Below, in pieces: positions 1 through 16,925 of a DNA stretch of 64,000 nt (the stretch's first letter is position 1; every line of letters begins with the position of its first letter). The notes beneath the pieces are model-generated. The model saw only the letters and a program-made list of their open reading frames with translations, searched no databases and had not been told where the DNA came from. Source of the stretch: Dipetalonema caudispina. Taxonomy: Eukaryota; Nematoda; Chromadorea; Rhabditida; Onchocercidae. The stretch covers positions 248,001 to 312,000 of the forward strand of contig JABVXV010000002.1 in NCBI GenBank assembly GCA_013365325.1, given 5' to 3'. Position numbers and translations under genes: made by a program.

Positions 1-4032
<4,032 letters not shown>

Positions 4033-5402
4033 GATTTTGCATATTTCGTTTTGCATATACGTTTAACATTTGAACTTTTTAATTATATCATTCTAAACGG
4101 ATAATGAGCACATTGGAGGTAGCATTAACGTTTAATGAGAGCTGTCATGACATTTGATACGTTTGTTGGGCTAACTGTATTCTCGGGAAATTCCTGAAAA
4201 TGTCTTCCTGTTTGTTTTCACTAATTCTTAAAATTCCCCTAACTGATTAGAATAGTTACCTGACTAAATTGTAATTTCAAAACTACTTATTCATCTTGAT
4301 CATTCGCCTATGAAGCATCGGTGCAAAATATCAAATAGGTCAGCAAAAGCTATGAGAAGTCCTCAGCAAGCGTTGAGATTCTGATAAGAAACAAAGACTT
4401 GCGGGATTTTTATGAATTATGTATTCCCTAGTAATTACCGATTTTTATTTCAGAAAATTGAAATCAAAGAATCAAAAGACGTTCCCAAAAAATCATAGAA
4501 CTGGTGCTATATAAACGGTGTACCTTCCCTGTCATTTCATGTAAAATGAAAGTTCAGAAATTTTGATTGTATCTTTTTTTCCCAAACGCAATAACTACCA
4601 TTTCACTATACTGCTTACATAAGAACTATTATATATGTAGTAAAAAGCGAAATTTGTTTCTTGTTTTTCCCTGTATACTGTGGACTCACTGCCAAAATAT
4701 TCAAATAAAATATTTCTATCGTTACTGTGCAATAAAAGGACATCTGCGACACGCCGTTAGAACGGCTGATCCCGGACCAAGTCTTTGGTAATAATTTTGC
4801 TGCATATACATTAGAAGTTGAAGTGGTAAAAACATTTGCTAGTTACAGAAAAATTTAAGAGTTTAGGAAGCCGTGGTTATTGTGAAAAAAAACGAGATGC
4901 GTAGTTCACCTCATGTTGCGCAGTAAGTTTAGTATTTTCTACCAAGTACAATTATGAGTCTAAATGCAAATTATGAATCCAAGTGAAGAAGAGATTCTCT
5001 CTCACACCTTCACTTAAATGGAAGTCTGAGATATAAGTCATTTACCTCGTCTGCTATTGTGAATGCACCAAGAAAAACTCAGTAGCATATTACTTGGCAA
5101 GAATTCACTTGTCATGTGAGGTTTTCCATAGAAAACAACTGAAACCGTTTGCCACTTAACCAATTTTAGCGTAAAAATTTAACATCACGTAAAAAATTTA
5201 ACAAGGTATATTCATCTGTTAACGTCATCGAACCAATTCTCCCAAAAAGTCGATAAGTTCATATTAATCGACCAATGCTTACAGAGTTTCTAAATTTTTG
5301 TAGACGTAATACACCTGATTTGGTGGAAAAACTGCATAGTACAACACTTTTATGGCAATTACATCCAAAAAAAGAAAAAACGAACAAAAAAAACTGTATG
5401 AT
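4033..5402. other. Convergent intergenic region, emb-9 / rpl-9 3' ends
   Basis: About 1.4 kb of AT-rich sequence between the collagen stop and the ribosomal protein stop on the other strand. It should hold both 3' untranslated regions. I see only short uninformative reading frames and no RNA gene or repeat. Confidence 0.6.
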
Positions 5403-6849
5403 TTAATTATCAACGATGGTTGTCTTCTCGCTGACGTATATACCATCCAGAAATTTACGAATATCTTTGTTCTTTACTGTGGTTGATTGCTGAATACGTG
5501 CAGCTGAAAAGAATATTTAACTGGTCGGTTCACAAGAGGGAAAGTGTTTTAGCTTGAAATACAAAGTCTACAACTTGGCCCTAAAGTCTAATTCAATTTT
5601 ATCTTAAGTTTCGACACATCAACATATTTACACATCTGCAATGGAAGATATGTAAAGATAAAGATCGGTTAACAGATAAAAAATTTCTTCGATCTTATAC
5701 GAATCATTTAAAAATATTATAAAACAAAAAATTCGCACGGTTCATTAGAACAGACCAAATATTCAGAGCAAAGTATCTGCCAGTAATTACGAGCCGAACA
5801 CTGTCGTAAATTAATCTTTCTAAATAAAGTTTCGATACCAATAACCGTCAAGGGCATATTGATTTTAATCCTTCAGCATTTGAATATTTGTAAATGATAG
5901 AAATCAAGCTGACAAGTGAAGTGTAGAATTGCATGATACAAATAAATCGTTAACCGTTAAAAGTTGCATAAGAGATTAAGACGCTAACAATACGGAAAAA
6001 CCTCGGATATTCGCAAGACGTACAGCTCTTATCCATGACTATTAAACATAATTAATACAAAAGTACCTAATTTCCTGCAATGAATTATAACTAACCCGCT
6101 TGTGAAACAAGTTGCAAATCATTGCCATCAACAATCAATTCATCCTTCTGGGTGGCCGACATCGCTGCTGTAACACCCTCCGGCAGCGGAACACGCCTTG
6201 TATATTTTTCCCCCAAAAAGTTTCGAATCTAAAACAATACGAAGTTAAGCTGTTGGGTATCAGGCAGTACTTCTACATTATCATCCAGTGAACATATGTA
6301 AACATTTGAACAAAAACAAATTAAAGTGCATAAAATCCATGTTTTGTCAGTATTATTTCCCTTTCTCAAGTGTTCCTTCTCAATCCTGTAACTATAACTA
6401 GAGGAGCTTTTAATAATATCCATTTACTTACTACTCGTGAAATAACAGCCGAAATGAGAGAAATCTGAGGATGCATGTAAATTACTAGATGAAGCGAGAA
6501 ATCGTTCAGAGCTTACCTCAACGATAGTGTTTTTCTCCTGAAGCGAGATATTGATGGGAAAGTGAGCATACACCGACCGCATCTTGTATCGGAATCCTTT
6601 CGTAACACCTTTGATCATATTTTCAATGTGCGAGCAAACGGTACGAATAGCAGCGACTTCTTTTCGTATTCCAAACCACTTCCTCACACGGATTGCATTC
6701 TTGCTAATTTTCTCGATCTCCATATGCAAGTGTCGGAAATCCCTCTTCAGTACACCACGAGGTCCTTTAACAGTGACCACCCGTTTGTTGACTGAGAATG
6801 TAACACCTTCCGGGAACTTGACTGTATCATGTGCCTCGATGAGTTTCAT
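5403..6849 (-). CDS. rpl-9: 60S ribosomal protein L9 (uL6)
   Basis: Component of the large cytosolic ribosomal subunit near the GTPase-associated centre. Three exons on the minus strand, 6849-6517, 6228-6096 and 5503-5403, give 188 residues, the usual size for eukaryotic L9. The N-terminal stretch with VKGPRG and IRVRKWFG, then the second-exon [10 protein letters not shown] and QKDELI motifs and the C-terminal [14 protein letters not shown] are diagnostic of eL9/uL6. The start is fixed because a TTTCAG acceptor lies only 9 bases upstream (about 6860), the arrangement expected for spliced-leader addition. The last exon is joined with codon phase 1 through a GCGG|GTTAGT donor. It is divergently arranged with the ribosome-assembly gene lpd-7, a sensible co-regulated pair. 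Confidence 0.95.
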
Positions 6850-7625
6850 CCCTTATTACTGAAACCACATTTTTGTAATAAGTACAGTGATTAATTTCTT
6901 CAATCAAAATCATAGCTAACTACTGATGAGCGCACCAAAACAAACAAATATGTAACTTGCACGTGAAAATTAGTGGAAATGTATAACCTAGAAGGCTCCA
7001 TGCAATTATTCACTCCGGGCCATTTTTAAATTTCAGTAACCCATTCTACATTATATTCTCTTACTACGTGACTACAAATAGCTAGATGGTACAACGCTCA
7101 TTAAGTAATGCAGAAAATGCGGAAAGAGAACAATACAATGAGCCAACCAACTGGCCTTTAGATCCTACTCATATTTATATCTAATCAATACGAGAACGAC
7201 CTGCACTTCAAACTAGCGTAATCATTTAGCAAGCCTAGATCTCTGGGACAAAGCAGCAGAAGAGAACTCCCCAACGTTACCTTCCCGAGAACTGCCAGCC
7301 GAAGATCATTAACACCAACCAGGCAACGCTTCCCAGTCGATGGGACCTACAAACCAACTACCCACTTACCGACCAAGTTATCAAACCAAGCGGGTCACAG
7401 TGCAACATTTCTAGATCTCATTGTGGCATGATAGTGTGATAGGCTTTGTGATCGTTATTCCTCGTCTGCCTTATTCTGAGGAGTAAAGGGATAGGTAAAC
7501 AGAAGTTATATAAGGACCGGCAAGATTTTCTATGACTTGTTCATTTTTTTTTGTTTTTCTAATGCATATTTATAGGATCAAAGGTGGATCACTAGGAGGA
7601 ACTACAAAACGATCTAAAACGAACA
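6850..7625. promoter_or_regulatory. Divergent promoter region rpl-9 / lpd-7
   Basis: About 780 bp between two start codons pointing away from each other. The stretch about 7240-7440 is clearly richer in G+C than its surroundings. It ends with the TTTATAG acceptor (7575) used for the lpd-7 leader. No specific transcription factor site could be assigned; a shared promoter is inferred from gene geometry. Confidence 0.5.
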
Positions 7626-10600
7626 ATGCGCATCAAAAAGAAGGTAACACCTTCCATGATTATCATTTATTTAAGCATTTTTGTGATACTTTTCGTAACA
7701 ATCCGACTAAAAGTCATTTTAATCTTTGAAATTTGAGTCCACTTTTCTTTACGCAATAAAACTAGCGCTTGACACCAAACCTGTCGATACATAATGATAG
7801 GTAGTGGGAATGTTCAGTTTTTGCTAAAATTGTTTTCAGTTCGAATCCGGAGCTGCTACCAATTACATTACTCGAGGACGAGCGCTGAAAAAATTGCAGC
7901 TATCATTGAAGGATTTTCGTCGTCTTTGTATTCTAAAAGGGATTTATCCTCATGAACCGCTGCATAAAAAGAAAGTTAACAAAGGGTCAACAGAAAATCG
8001 AGTGTACTATTATGCTAAAGATGTTAACTTTCTGGCTTCTGAGCCGATAATTGGAAAATTCCGAGAATATAAGGCACGTTATCTCCTTTTATTGTCGTGA
8101 GTCTGCACAGCATGGATTGAGCGGGATGACCTGATGACTAATACTGAAAGCTTTTTTCGTCCTGTCTAGGAATTAAAATCTAAAATGAACGACTTTATGT
8201 GTGAGACGAGTGTGGTCAGGCTCAAGTTAGATTTAAATGAAACAAAGCTATATAGGCATGTAAATTACGAAATGTCCAACTTTGATTATTTCTTTTCATC
8301 TTTCAGATATTTTTGAGAAAACTGAATACGGCAAAAGCGAAGCGAGACGAAGAACGCGTCAAGAAATTATACGAAAGACGCCCTGAATATCAGCTGGATC
8401 ATATTGTGAAAGAAAGGTCTTTTTTGGCAGTTTTCAGAAGTTTTATAAATTAAGTGGACTGTCTACATATTACCACGCTTCTATACTCTACTGGGCTGTC
8501 TGGATCTCTACATTTTTCAGATACCCAACTTTCGAGTCAGCACTGCGAGATCTGGATGATGCCCTCTGTTTGCTGTTTGCTTTTGCAGTTTTGCCTCACA
8601 CCAAAATTATTACTAGCTCTTTGGTGGCTTCGTCTCGAAGATTAACAGCAGAATTCAATCATTATATTATCGAGTCGAATTCTCTCAATAAGTTTAGCCA
8701 CATAGTAATTGGTTTATTGTAGCTACTTCACTAAGTCGTAGATTTTCCATTTGGTCTAGTTGGCAACAATATGATAGATTCTGGTACTGTTTGAGATGCT
8801 AAGGATCATTTCATAACTTAGTGAAGCACCAGATAGTTTAGGGAGAAGTCATTACCAGAAAATTTGGAAAATCTATTTCGATTTCAGGTTTTTGTTTCGA
8901 TTAAGGGGATCTATTATGAAGCAGAAGTGATGGGTGAACGAATAACGTGGATCGTGGGTCATGATAGAGGTGTGGGGCATGTAAGTGAGGTAGATTTTTC
9001 CGTGATGGCAACATTCGCAGAATTTTATGTTACGATGCTCGAATTCGTCAACTTTCGACTTTATCAGTCGATCGGACTTTTTTATCCACCTAAACTTGCT
9101 TTTAAATCAGACAAGGTTATTTTCATGTAATGATATTTCTTCTCTTATCTCCTTTATGCTTTCCTCTATTATTTACTATTCCAAAAAAGTCCCATTCACT
9201 TTAGGATTTTTAAGAACTCTTTTTTCACTCCTTATAAAAGTTTGAAGAGGTTTCAGTCTGAAGATGACGATCAAACTGAAGAAGGAAGAGTATATAGTTT
9301 GGCATGTCCACTGTCGAAATTTGACAGTTACGAAGAACGAATTGATGCCAATATTGATGACGCAGTCGGTGACGAACTCAATGAAAAGCTATGTGATGTC
9401 GAAAAAAGGAAACAGCTGTTTGCAAATTATCGTTTTTGGTTAAATCGTGAAGTCCCAAAGGATGTTCTTGCGATTATTATAAGGTTACTTTCTCGATCTT
9501 CATAAATGTCTTTATATCCACTCTTTCTTTGATAGTATGATGCACTGCATCCAGTCTCATTTAAATCAGGAAATTTCTTTATAAATTGTGTTTTACAGAA
9601 GTTGTGGCGGCTTGGTTTCTTGGGAAAATTGTCCAGCAGCACAATATCATGAAAATGATGCTCAAATTACACACCAAATAGTCGACAGGCCATTGCTTGA
9701 CAATCACAGAAATCTCAATAGGTATTTTAGTTTTTACCATCTTCCGGCCTTTTTTGTCTCCTTCCCTTTTTTCTTTGTAAAGTACTGATAAAATGGAATG
9801 GTCTGCCAACTAAGATTTATAGGAGACCATGTTGCTCAACAAAGAGTAGCATCTCTGCAGAGTAACCTTAATGATCGTTATTTTTTGTGTCATTTGATTT
9901 GCATAGCAAAATTTGCAGATGCTACATACAACCGCAGTGGGTTTTCGATAGTTTTAATAGACGAAATTGCCTTCCAGTGAAAAAGTACCTTCCCGGTGCA
10001 ATATTGCCACCTCATCTGTCACCTTTTTCCAGTGACTACAATACTTACGAAGAGCAGCTCAAACAGCTGAAGCTCTTAAGCAAAGGTTCTTTTTCTAGAA
10101 TATTATTAGGAAAAGTTCCAAAAAATAACTTTCTCGATGTACTGACTAAACCTCTTATCTTTGACGTTACAAAACATCAAGTAGTAAATCCTAATTTCCA
10201 GCATCGTCAAGCGCGACTGACAGAATAGAAACTGAGGAGGAAAGCAAGATGCAAGAAAAGAAAAAAATTCAAAAAGAAAAGGAAGTACCAACTATGAACG
10301 TTAACAAAGGCCGAATGCATAAAGAGAATTTACAGAAAAAACTAAATGAAAAGGTGAAAATGATTATTCTTTGTAATCTTCCCTTCAGTAATGCTAATTC
10401 CTTCTTTTCTAGAAAGAAAAGAAAGAAGCTAGGTGTGTTGGGAGTTAGAGATGATTAGTCTGCCTTCTTAACTTTAAGTAGCACTTCGAACCACATCTTA
10501 TGAAAAGCAATTTCTATAAGTCATAACTTAAGAGTTATAGCGGGTCCAGAAATCTCGAGTGTTACTTGAAGGCAGAGGGCAATGAATGTAATCTGAACGA

Positions 10601-10821
10601 TGGGTGCGTAGATTCCGGAGAGACATCCGAGTTGACTAAGTTTCTCCCTGGACTAAATGCTTATTTTTTTTAAGGGACATGAACTCAAATTACGTGAAAT
10701 GCTCATACCGAAAAAACGCAGACGAGTTTATTCCAAAATCAAGCGAGGAGTTAAACGCCGGGTTCATGAAGAGAAGAAGTTAAATGAGAAGAGATTGAAA
10801 GTGTTGGAAACAATGAATTGA
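7626..10821 (+). CDS. lpd-7: Pescadillo (PES1), ribosome biogenesis BRCT protein
   Basis: Subunit of the PeBoW complex (Pes1-Bop1-WDR12) required for 27S/32S pre-rRNA processing in the nucleolus. Ten exons: 7626-7643, 7840-8073, 8307-8416, 8521-8691, 8888-9115, 9257-9483, 9599-9721, 9919-10085, 10202-10353 and 10675-10821; roughly 525 residues. The N-terminal pescadillo domain carries [30 protein letters not shown] and [13 protein letters not shown]; the BRCT domain spans the exons from about 9430 to 10020 (SCGGLVSWE to PQWVFDSF); the basic tail has [14 protein letters not shown]. The short first exon (MRIKKK) was chosen because it splices in phase and resembles family N termini. Two junctions are odd: the 7840-8073 exon ends in a GC donor, and the join after 8691 is one base off from the conserved boundary. 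AATAAA at 10851. Confidence 0.93.
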
Positions 10822-11820
10822 CAGTTGTGTTGTATTTGTTAAAATTATGGAATAAATCATTACAAAATATTTGCTGTTTACGATCAGGTCTGTTGGTTTG
10901 TCAAAAAGCAAGTGGATCATTCGGTTGATGTAGTGAGTAATTTGGTCTGATCGAATTCATAAGTTATACCTTTTGGTGAATAACATGCATGTTTTGATAT
11001 AACAAATTTTTAAAAAGCATGGAAGATATTTGCCGAAAAAATCATAATTTTGAGATTGAAATCTTTGAGCTGTGGGGAGATAATTAAAAGCATATAAAGG
11101 AAACCAGAAGTTTCAAATGGATTGAATCCTTCCCAATATGAGATGGAAGGATGTATATGCTGAAGAGGATGTATATACTAACAGTATCAGGTATTTGAAA
11201 AAAGATAGTTAATGCAGCCAAGAGAAATGGCAGTAATAATATTATATGTGTACTTCCAAATTAAATTATCGGTAATTTGATTTTGGGACATGTTTGTAAA
11301 ATAACAGCTGCTAATATGAGGTATTAGCAGGTGTTATTTTACAGGTTCCAAGATTTCTTTTTCAGAATCACTAGAGAAATCAAACCATGATAGCTAAGCA
11401 TCCTGATGATGCACATTAACTACAACTTGGAAGTGCTACGAAGGAGAATCACTCCAATTAGAAGAAGAGTACCACTTTTTAGAGAATAAGGTATCATTCA
11501 CAACAAACAACAATTTAAAAAGTCATATATATTTACAGATACAGAAAATCTAAATAAACAGTACTGCTTATAAGCAAAAGATACGATAACACATCAATTT
11601 TTAAGAAAGAAATAAGTTTTCTGTAATTACTAGTTAAAAAATTTTCACATCTGTCATACTAGAACAAGTTTAAACTGGATAGATGAAGTTCTCGAAAGAA
11701 AAACGTGGTTTTACATCATATCTTTATTCGCATAAGATTTACTACATCACTAGGTATTTGTTTGTAACAGTAAATTCTTAACAATTATACAACTATATTT
11801 GAAAAGCAAACTAAAATACA
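10822..11820. other. Convergent intergenic region, lpd-7 / pdr-1
   Basis: One kilobase between the lpd-7 stop and the pdr-1 stop. It holds the lpd-7 polyadenylation signal at 10851, a likely pdr-1 signal on the minus strand at 11723-11728, and the strong inverted repeat at 11295-11343 listed separately. No coding potential seen. Confidence 0.6.
11295..11343. repeat. Near-perfect inverted repeat (hairpin)
   Basis: Arms 11296-11316 and 11322-11342 are 21 bases each and complementary at 20 positions, with one internal G/G mismatch and a 5-base loop (TGAGG). One more A-T pair and two wobble pairs extend the base. In this AT-rich background so long a stem is unlikely by chance. It could be a transcribed stem-loop, a remnant of a small inverted-repeat transposon, or part of the pdr-1 or lpd-7 3' untranslated region. 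Confidence 0.8.
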
Positions 11821-14149
11821 TCAGTCGAACCAGTGATTCCATTGGCAATCTTCACTCCATGATTTGACGCATAAAAAGCACCAATGCTGACCACACTGTA
11901 CACAGTGCATGTGAGCGCAACCACCATTCCGCTCGGTTGGAGTACTACAAGAGGGACATCTACGACATGTACGCTCGATGATCTTCTTAGTTGCATCTGA
12001 TTCCAAACAAATACACTCTAATTGTCGACACAAGCCGCAGAACGAGAAATAACATTCTGGACAAGTTATCTAGAAAACATATTTTCTGCCTGAAATCTTC
12101 ATAGATGAATAAACCGCAGAACTATAATCGTTAAAGAAGTCGAAAAATAGATACGTACTACATATTGCTACAGTTTCCTAGCACGTCCGACATTCGGATC
12201 AGTTTATTGGCACACCTTAGGATATGATGGATCAAACTCCCATAGGAAAGAAGCACCACAGTTTGCTCTTGGACAAAACATTCCCTCTTCTTGTAAAGTA
12301 ACAAAACGCTCTGCTGCTTGTCGCTGATATTCGTCATAATTCGATTTGCCCAACAGATAAAAACAATGTGTGTCGATAACACATCCTATAAACTATAGAA
12401 ATTAATCAACTCATCTTCATGGTGAATAGATTCTTTGCCGATCATAACTGCCATGGCAAATAGTGAAAAAAAATTTTGTTTTGCTACGGACACAAATTTA
12501 AAAATTTAACTTCCTTGTCTCAAACAACAGTTTACAGAGTTTCAAAGACTAACACCTATGAAATCAAGAAAAAAAAGGAAAATCCATACTGCCGACGACT
12601 GCGAATATTTCTAAAGTTAAATCATAAATAATTACATGTGTTGCTAACCACGACAATCGTAGACCGGGCAACCAACGGTGTAACCATTTGGTGGGATAAA
12701 TGCGAACTGATGTTCAGCAAAAGCTGTTTTGATATACGTTGAGAAACATTCCACGCATGTTAGGTGATTACAGTTCAACTGTACAACAACCTACAAAAAT
12801 GAAGCGAAAAGAACACGTGGACATGGAGATTTACTTTGAATTTTAAACTCACCTTTTCAAATCAGTTACATCAACAGAAGTGCTCGAAAAATCCTTCTAA
12901 AGTGAAACGAACTTTTTTTTATCACTGTTTTTCCCCCTCTAGAAAAGGCAAATTTAATGGTTGATTTGAATGAGAAGCATGAAATTTACCTTCATATGCG
13001 AATCACAACATATGGAACAACTGTCTGATTCACGGGAATTTCGAACATGTGTTAATGGTACTGCTATCTAAAATTGACGATACATACACAGCATGAATTG
13101 GAAATTCGTAATAATTTCTAATGATAATATAAGATTTCCAGGAGATGAGCTGCAATAATTGATCGCATAGCACTGCAAGGAAAAGAATCAATGACATACC
13201 TGACCACAATCGATGCATTTGAAGCAAAAACGTGCTGCCGTCTCCTTCTCACAATCTTTACAATTGGCTTGTATAGTATTTCTACAAGAAAAAAACTAAA
13301 ACTTAGGAAACAAAATAGTCTACCATTCAGATCCTCCTCGCTTGTGTCTCTTCTTTTATGTAAAGATAAATACACTTATTATTCGTAAACATTAGGTTGT
13401 TCGTTCTCTTCCAGATATTTAACATTGCTAATAATGACAAGTAAATTACTTAAGAATTACTCTACAATTAAAACGAAAGTAATAACTTACATTAGGAGGA
13501 CATCGTTCCAACCACATGGCTCTCTAGTGAGAATCAATGAACTGGACGAACATTCAGCACAATAAACCCGCAATTTACCATTCTTCAATGAACTGCACTT
13601 TTTACAAAAAACCTTAAACGATGTGATTTCTTCTGATGACCCGTTATTTGCGGGAAATGACGATGATCCACTTTCCTGCTTCTCATCTTCTTCCAATGAA
13701 TACAATTGAGTGATCACTGCCGTTAGTGAGCTAAAAATACTAGAAATGAAGTGAGAATTTTATTAGAAAAGAATTTGGAAACAAATAATAAGTCACGGAT
13801 TTAATCTAACCGTGGGTCAACATTAATAACTGAAGTTGATGGGAGATTGAAGTGGAAATCTGCTTAAAAGTTAAAAATACCATGCATATATACAGATTAA
13901 GTACGAAAAAGTAAAGACTTACGTTTGCGGTCCAAGAAAGAGAGCACTGATCGGTGTATCATTGGTCAATTTATTTCCACAAAAGATGAGAAGAAAATTG
14001 GAGTGCGGAATGCCAAGCCTAGCTGACAACTTATCTGCCACGTCACCAACAGTACCATTCCCATCTACCTCAACGATAACATCTTTGGAACGACCGATAC
14101 GACTCCTATACCATGGCTCTCGATTCCATACCGCAATTAACAGTTGCAT
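11821..14149 (-). CDS. pdr-1: Parkin, RBR E3 ubiquitin ligase
   Basis: RING-between-RING ubiquitin ligase acting with PINK1 in mitophagy. Seven minus-strand exons: 14149-13923, 13730-13491, 13281-13200, 13067-12990, 12790-12649, 12385-12216 and 12069-11821; 395 residues, shorter than human (465) and close to the nematode protein. Order: N-terminal ubiquitin-like domain (~1-82), a short linker, RING0 (FKVFCKKC, KLRVYCAEC, ANCKDC), RING1 (SCSICC, CNHLTCVECF), IBR (MFCPRANCG, CPECYFSFC), RING2 (CPSC, RNGGCAHMHC, CFLC) and the terminal HWFD. The active-site cysteine is in NGGCAH, near residue 364, with the following histidine kept. The residues aligning with the PINK1 phosphosite are Thr-Ser (about 76-77). 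A TTTTAG acceptor lies 30 bases upstream of the start. An exon-like stretch at 12855-12899 was left out because it breaks the frame and the conserved RING1 sequence. Confidence 0.94.
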
Positions 14150-16925
14150 TTCATCCCTTATGAGAGATAACTGTTCGAACTAAAATGAACTTTGAAAATA
14201 TACTTGAACCATAAATACTTCTCATAGTTCCAACAAAATCTTTGCAAGGTCATTTCGGGAGATAAGGTCAAAATGCTAGACTATCCCCCTCATGCAAAAT
14301 TCTTCTGAGCTTTAACCCTTCTGAGCCTCACAGCCTTTATGCTCGTTACGAAACAAATGGGTTCATGTCGAAAAACCCTCAAATCGACCATTTCAAAATA
14401 CTGTTTAAGTATTACCCCGAACTCCCGAACTCCTGAACTCCCGAATCTTCCAGCTCTGTATATGTTTATATAAGTTTACATATGTATGTGTGCTTTGTGC
14501 GCGCGCATATGTTTCATTCCTTTTTAAAAAATTCAAAAGATTTGAAATTTAAAATGACGTTGGCATAAAATGGAGTGAACGGGAAACGTGACGAGATACT
14601 ACCACCGAAGACAAACGGTAAACAGATTATCTCCTCCGGAAATATTATCCTTCTCATCTATAAGAAAGAAAATGATGATAGTTGTGTGAATTCTTTAAAA
14701 TTTATTGTTTTTCCGTGTGATTTGTATGAAGTGCTAAAGTTGTTCTTTATCTGAGAGATAGATCGATGAGGTTTAAAAATCTCTCTTTTATGATTTACTT
14801 CGATCTTGTTTTATTATTTACTATCTAATAACATTTTCCCAGATATCTTCATGTATCATGCATGTAATATGTACTGCAAACACGATGCATGCATAATATG
14901 TAACCATTGATTATTTATCTATTTGGTAACTAATAAACTAATACAGATCTAAATTTTAAGTCTCATGTGGAATTGTTAAATTTTAAATTTGTTTTACAAA
15001 TAGCTGAATTTTCTGTTTAGACTTGTATGTTTTCTCGTTCCAGATCAGTGAGAATATATATATATAACGTGAAGAATTAATTTGATTGAACTTAACAATC
15101 GTTTATAAAACTCAATAGTTAGCGGTGCGTGAGATAACGTAAAACTTGTTTGTATGCGTGAGAAAATTAAAGGAAAACAGAATTATCTCTATTATTTCAG
15201 GGGAATTCTGAGAAATAGAATCAATTAGAAAATTGTTTCGTTAGCAAGGGTTATTTTATTAGTATCAATGAGGGAGGGCAATTTTCTGCAAACTTTCCCA
15301 CCGATAGTATAAAAAGATCGATTTTAATTTTTAAGAGGATTACTAATTGTACTGTGAATGAAATAAGAATTGAGAAATAGCTTTGAGTAGCTAACGAATT
15401 TAAATGTCATCGTAATGTCTTTTTTTAAGCGACTTTTCTCGATATGCATTTTGTGTACTTGTAAGAAGTAAAAAGGGTAAGTGGATTGTAATTAAGGGTT
15501 ATTTCCATTAGGCACTCTAACACTCCTACCATATAATTTCACCAAGCCGTCTGTAGTAAAAATATTTTCGCCGTAAGATTGAATAGCTTCAAAAGATAAG
15601 TAAAAGCTCTGTGAACAAAAGTATTTTTAGTCACTGAAAATGGGCTCTTTACTTCCTCCCAACTCTGCAATGGCCTTCCAAGTTCGGTCCTTTTCTCGAA
15701 TTGACATTAAAGATCACTTTCTTAAAATAGTAATATTATTTTGATGGATCATCAAACTGTCCGATCATCGATCATGCTAATGAAGATTGCTACATGTATA
15801 AAATTGATTTATGCACTATTATCGGTCCTCTGTCTTACTAACTTTCCATTTGTTTTGAAATGAAATTTAGCTGGCTTACATCCTGACGGAGAGTACTTAA
15901 AATTTTTTTTTTCATTTTCAATATTCAAGCGAAATTGAAATGGTTTTCATGCTGGAAATGATGTCATCAATAAATCCGATAGAATTGAAAAATAATTCAC
16001 AATATGAGAGCGATTTACCCTCACTCTGTTCGTGATGTGAATGAAGTTACGAGATGAATATCCAAAAAATTCACCGTTGATGCCAGCCTCGATACTCCTT
16101 CTGCATCCCGTTATCTGAGGACAGCTAATATTGATGTATTTAAATATTTCACCAGCTTTTTATAAAATCAGAAGAAACATCCATGATGTATTATATTCCA
16201 AAGAACCAGTGCAACAGTTATATACTCTTGAGACAAAACTTTACTTAGTTTTTAGGTCTCATAGAAAGTGCAGTCTGATTGTTAAGCCTTTCTTTATGGA
16301 ATCATTGGAGTTAAGCCGTTTTGAATTAAAAATTAATCTAGTAGGAATTAGAATCATCATTACTGTAGGCACTAGAAGATGCCAAATTCTTCATTAAGAA
16401 GACTACATTGTTGATCCTTTGTATAGAAGTTTTAGTATGTTTCCTTAGCCATTAAACCATACAAACCTCTTGGGAGACGAAAGGACAAGGGAAAAGAAAA
16501 GAATCAAAAAAGAATTAATTCATTTAATGAAATTCAAAAGGAATCTCAAAATGGATATTCAAAGGATTTAATATTAATATCAAGAGAAAATGCTTCTTTC
16601 TTGTTTCAGCTTCACTGATCAAGATTAGCAGAAGCTTAACCAGTCAAACAGTTATGTTTGGGCATTGTCCATCCCTGTCCTTTTTTCACACTTTCAATAA
16701 TATTTTGCAAAGTATCACATTAGAGAGAATGAAAAGAGAAAAATAAGGAAAGGAAGTCAGTCCCACCCCTGGGGAGTTTGGCTTTAGTTATCGTAATCCA
16801 AGTCCGCCTCCTGACTAACTTCTAAAGCCCTTGGCCAACCAGTATATGTAGTGGTCCTCGATTCAGCTTCTTGAAGCCATTATATTAGAATCTCTATCAT
16901 CAGTATCACCCATAACACTGTTGCA
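14150..16925. promoter_or_regulatory. Divergent upstream region pdr-1 / flp-14
   Basis: About 2.8 kb between divergent start codons. Only short reading frames without family similarity were seen. It contains an 8-bp tandem repeat near 14418 and a relatively G+C-rich block at about 16745-16880 just before the flp-14 start, with a TATA-like AGTATATGTAG near 16840, a plausible neuronal core promoter. The rest is AT-rich with no recognisable element. Confidence 0.4.
14418..14445. repeat. Short 8-bp tandem repeat
   Basis: Three and a half copies of an 8-bp unit (CGAACTCC, CGAACTCC, TGAACTCC, CGAA) in tandem. Intergenic, upstream of pdr-1. Probably a small slipped-strand array without function. 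Confidence 0.75.

Noticed and set aside
6229..6516. Possible box C/D snoRNA in an rpl-9 intron (ATGATAA and CTGA near 6265-6290)
   Set aside because: The boxes are only about 18 bases apart with no terminal stem, too short for a C/D snoRNA.
12855..12899. Possible extra parkin exon (minus strand) encoding KDFSSTSVDVTDLK
   Set aside because: It ends in the wrong phase for the next exon, and the direct join gives the conserved RING1 sequence.
16131..16397. 88-codon open frame upstream of flp-14
   Set aside because: No family resemblance, no splice or leader signals, and typical of chance frames in AT-rich sequence.
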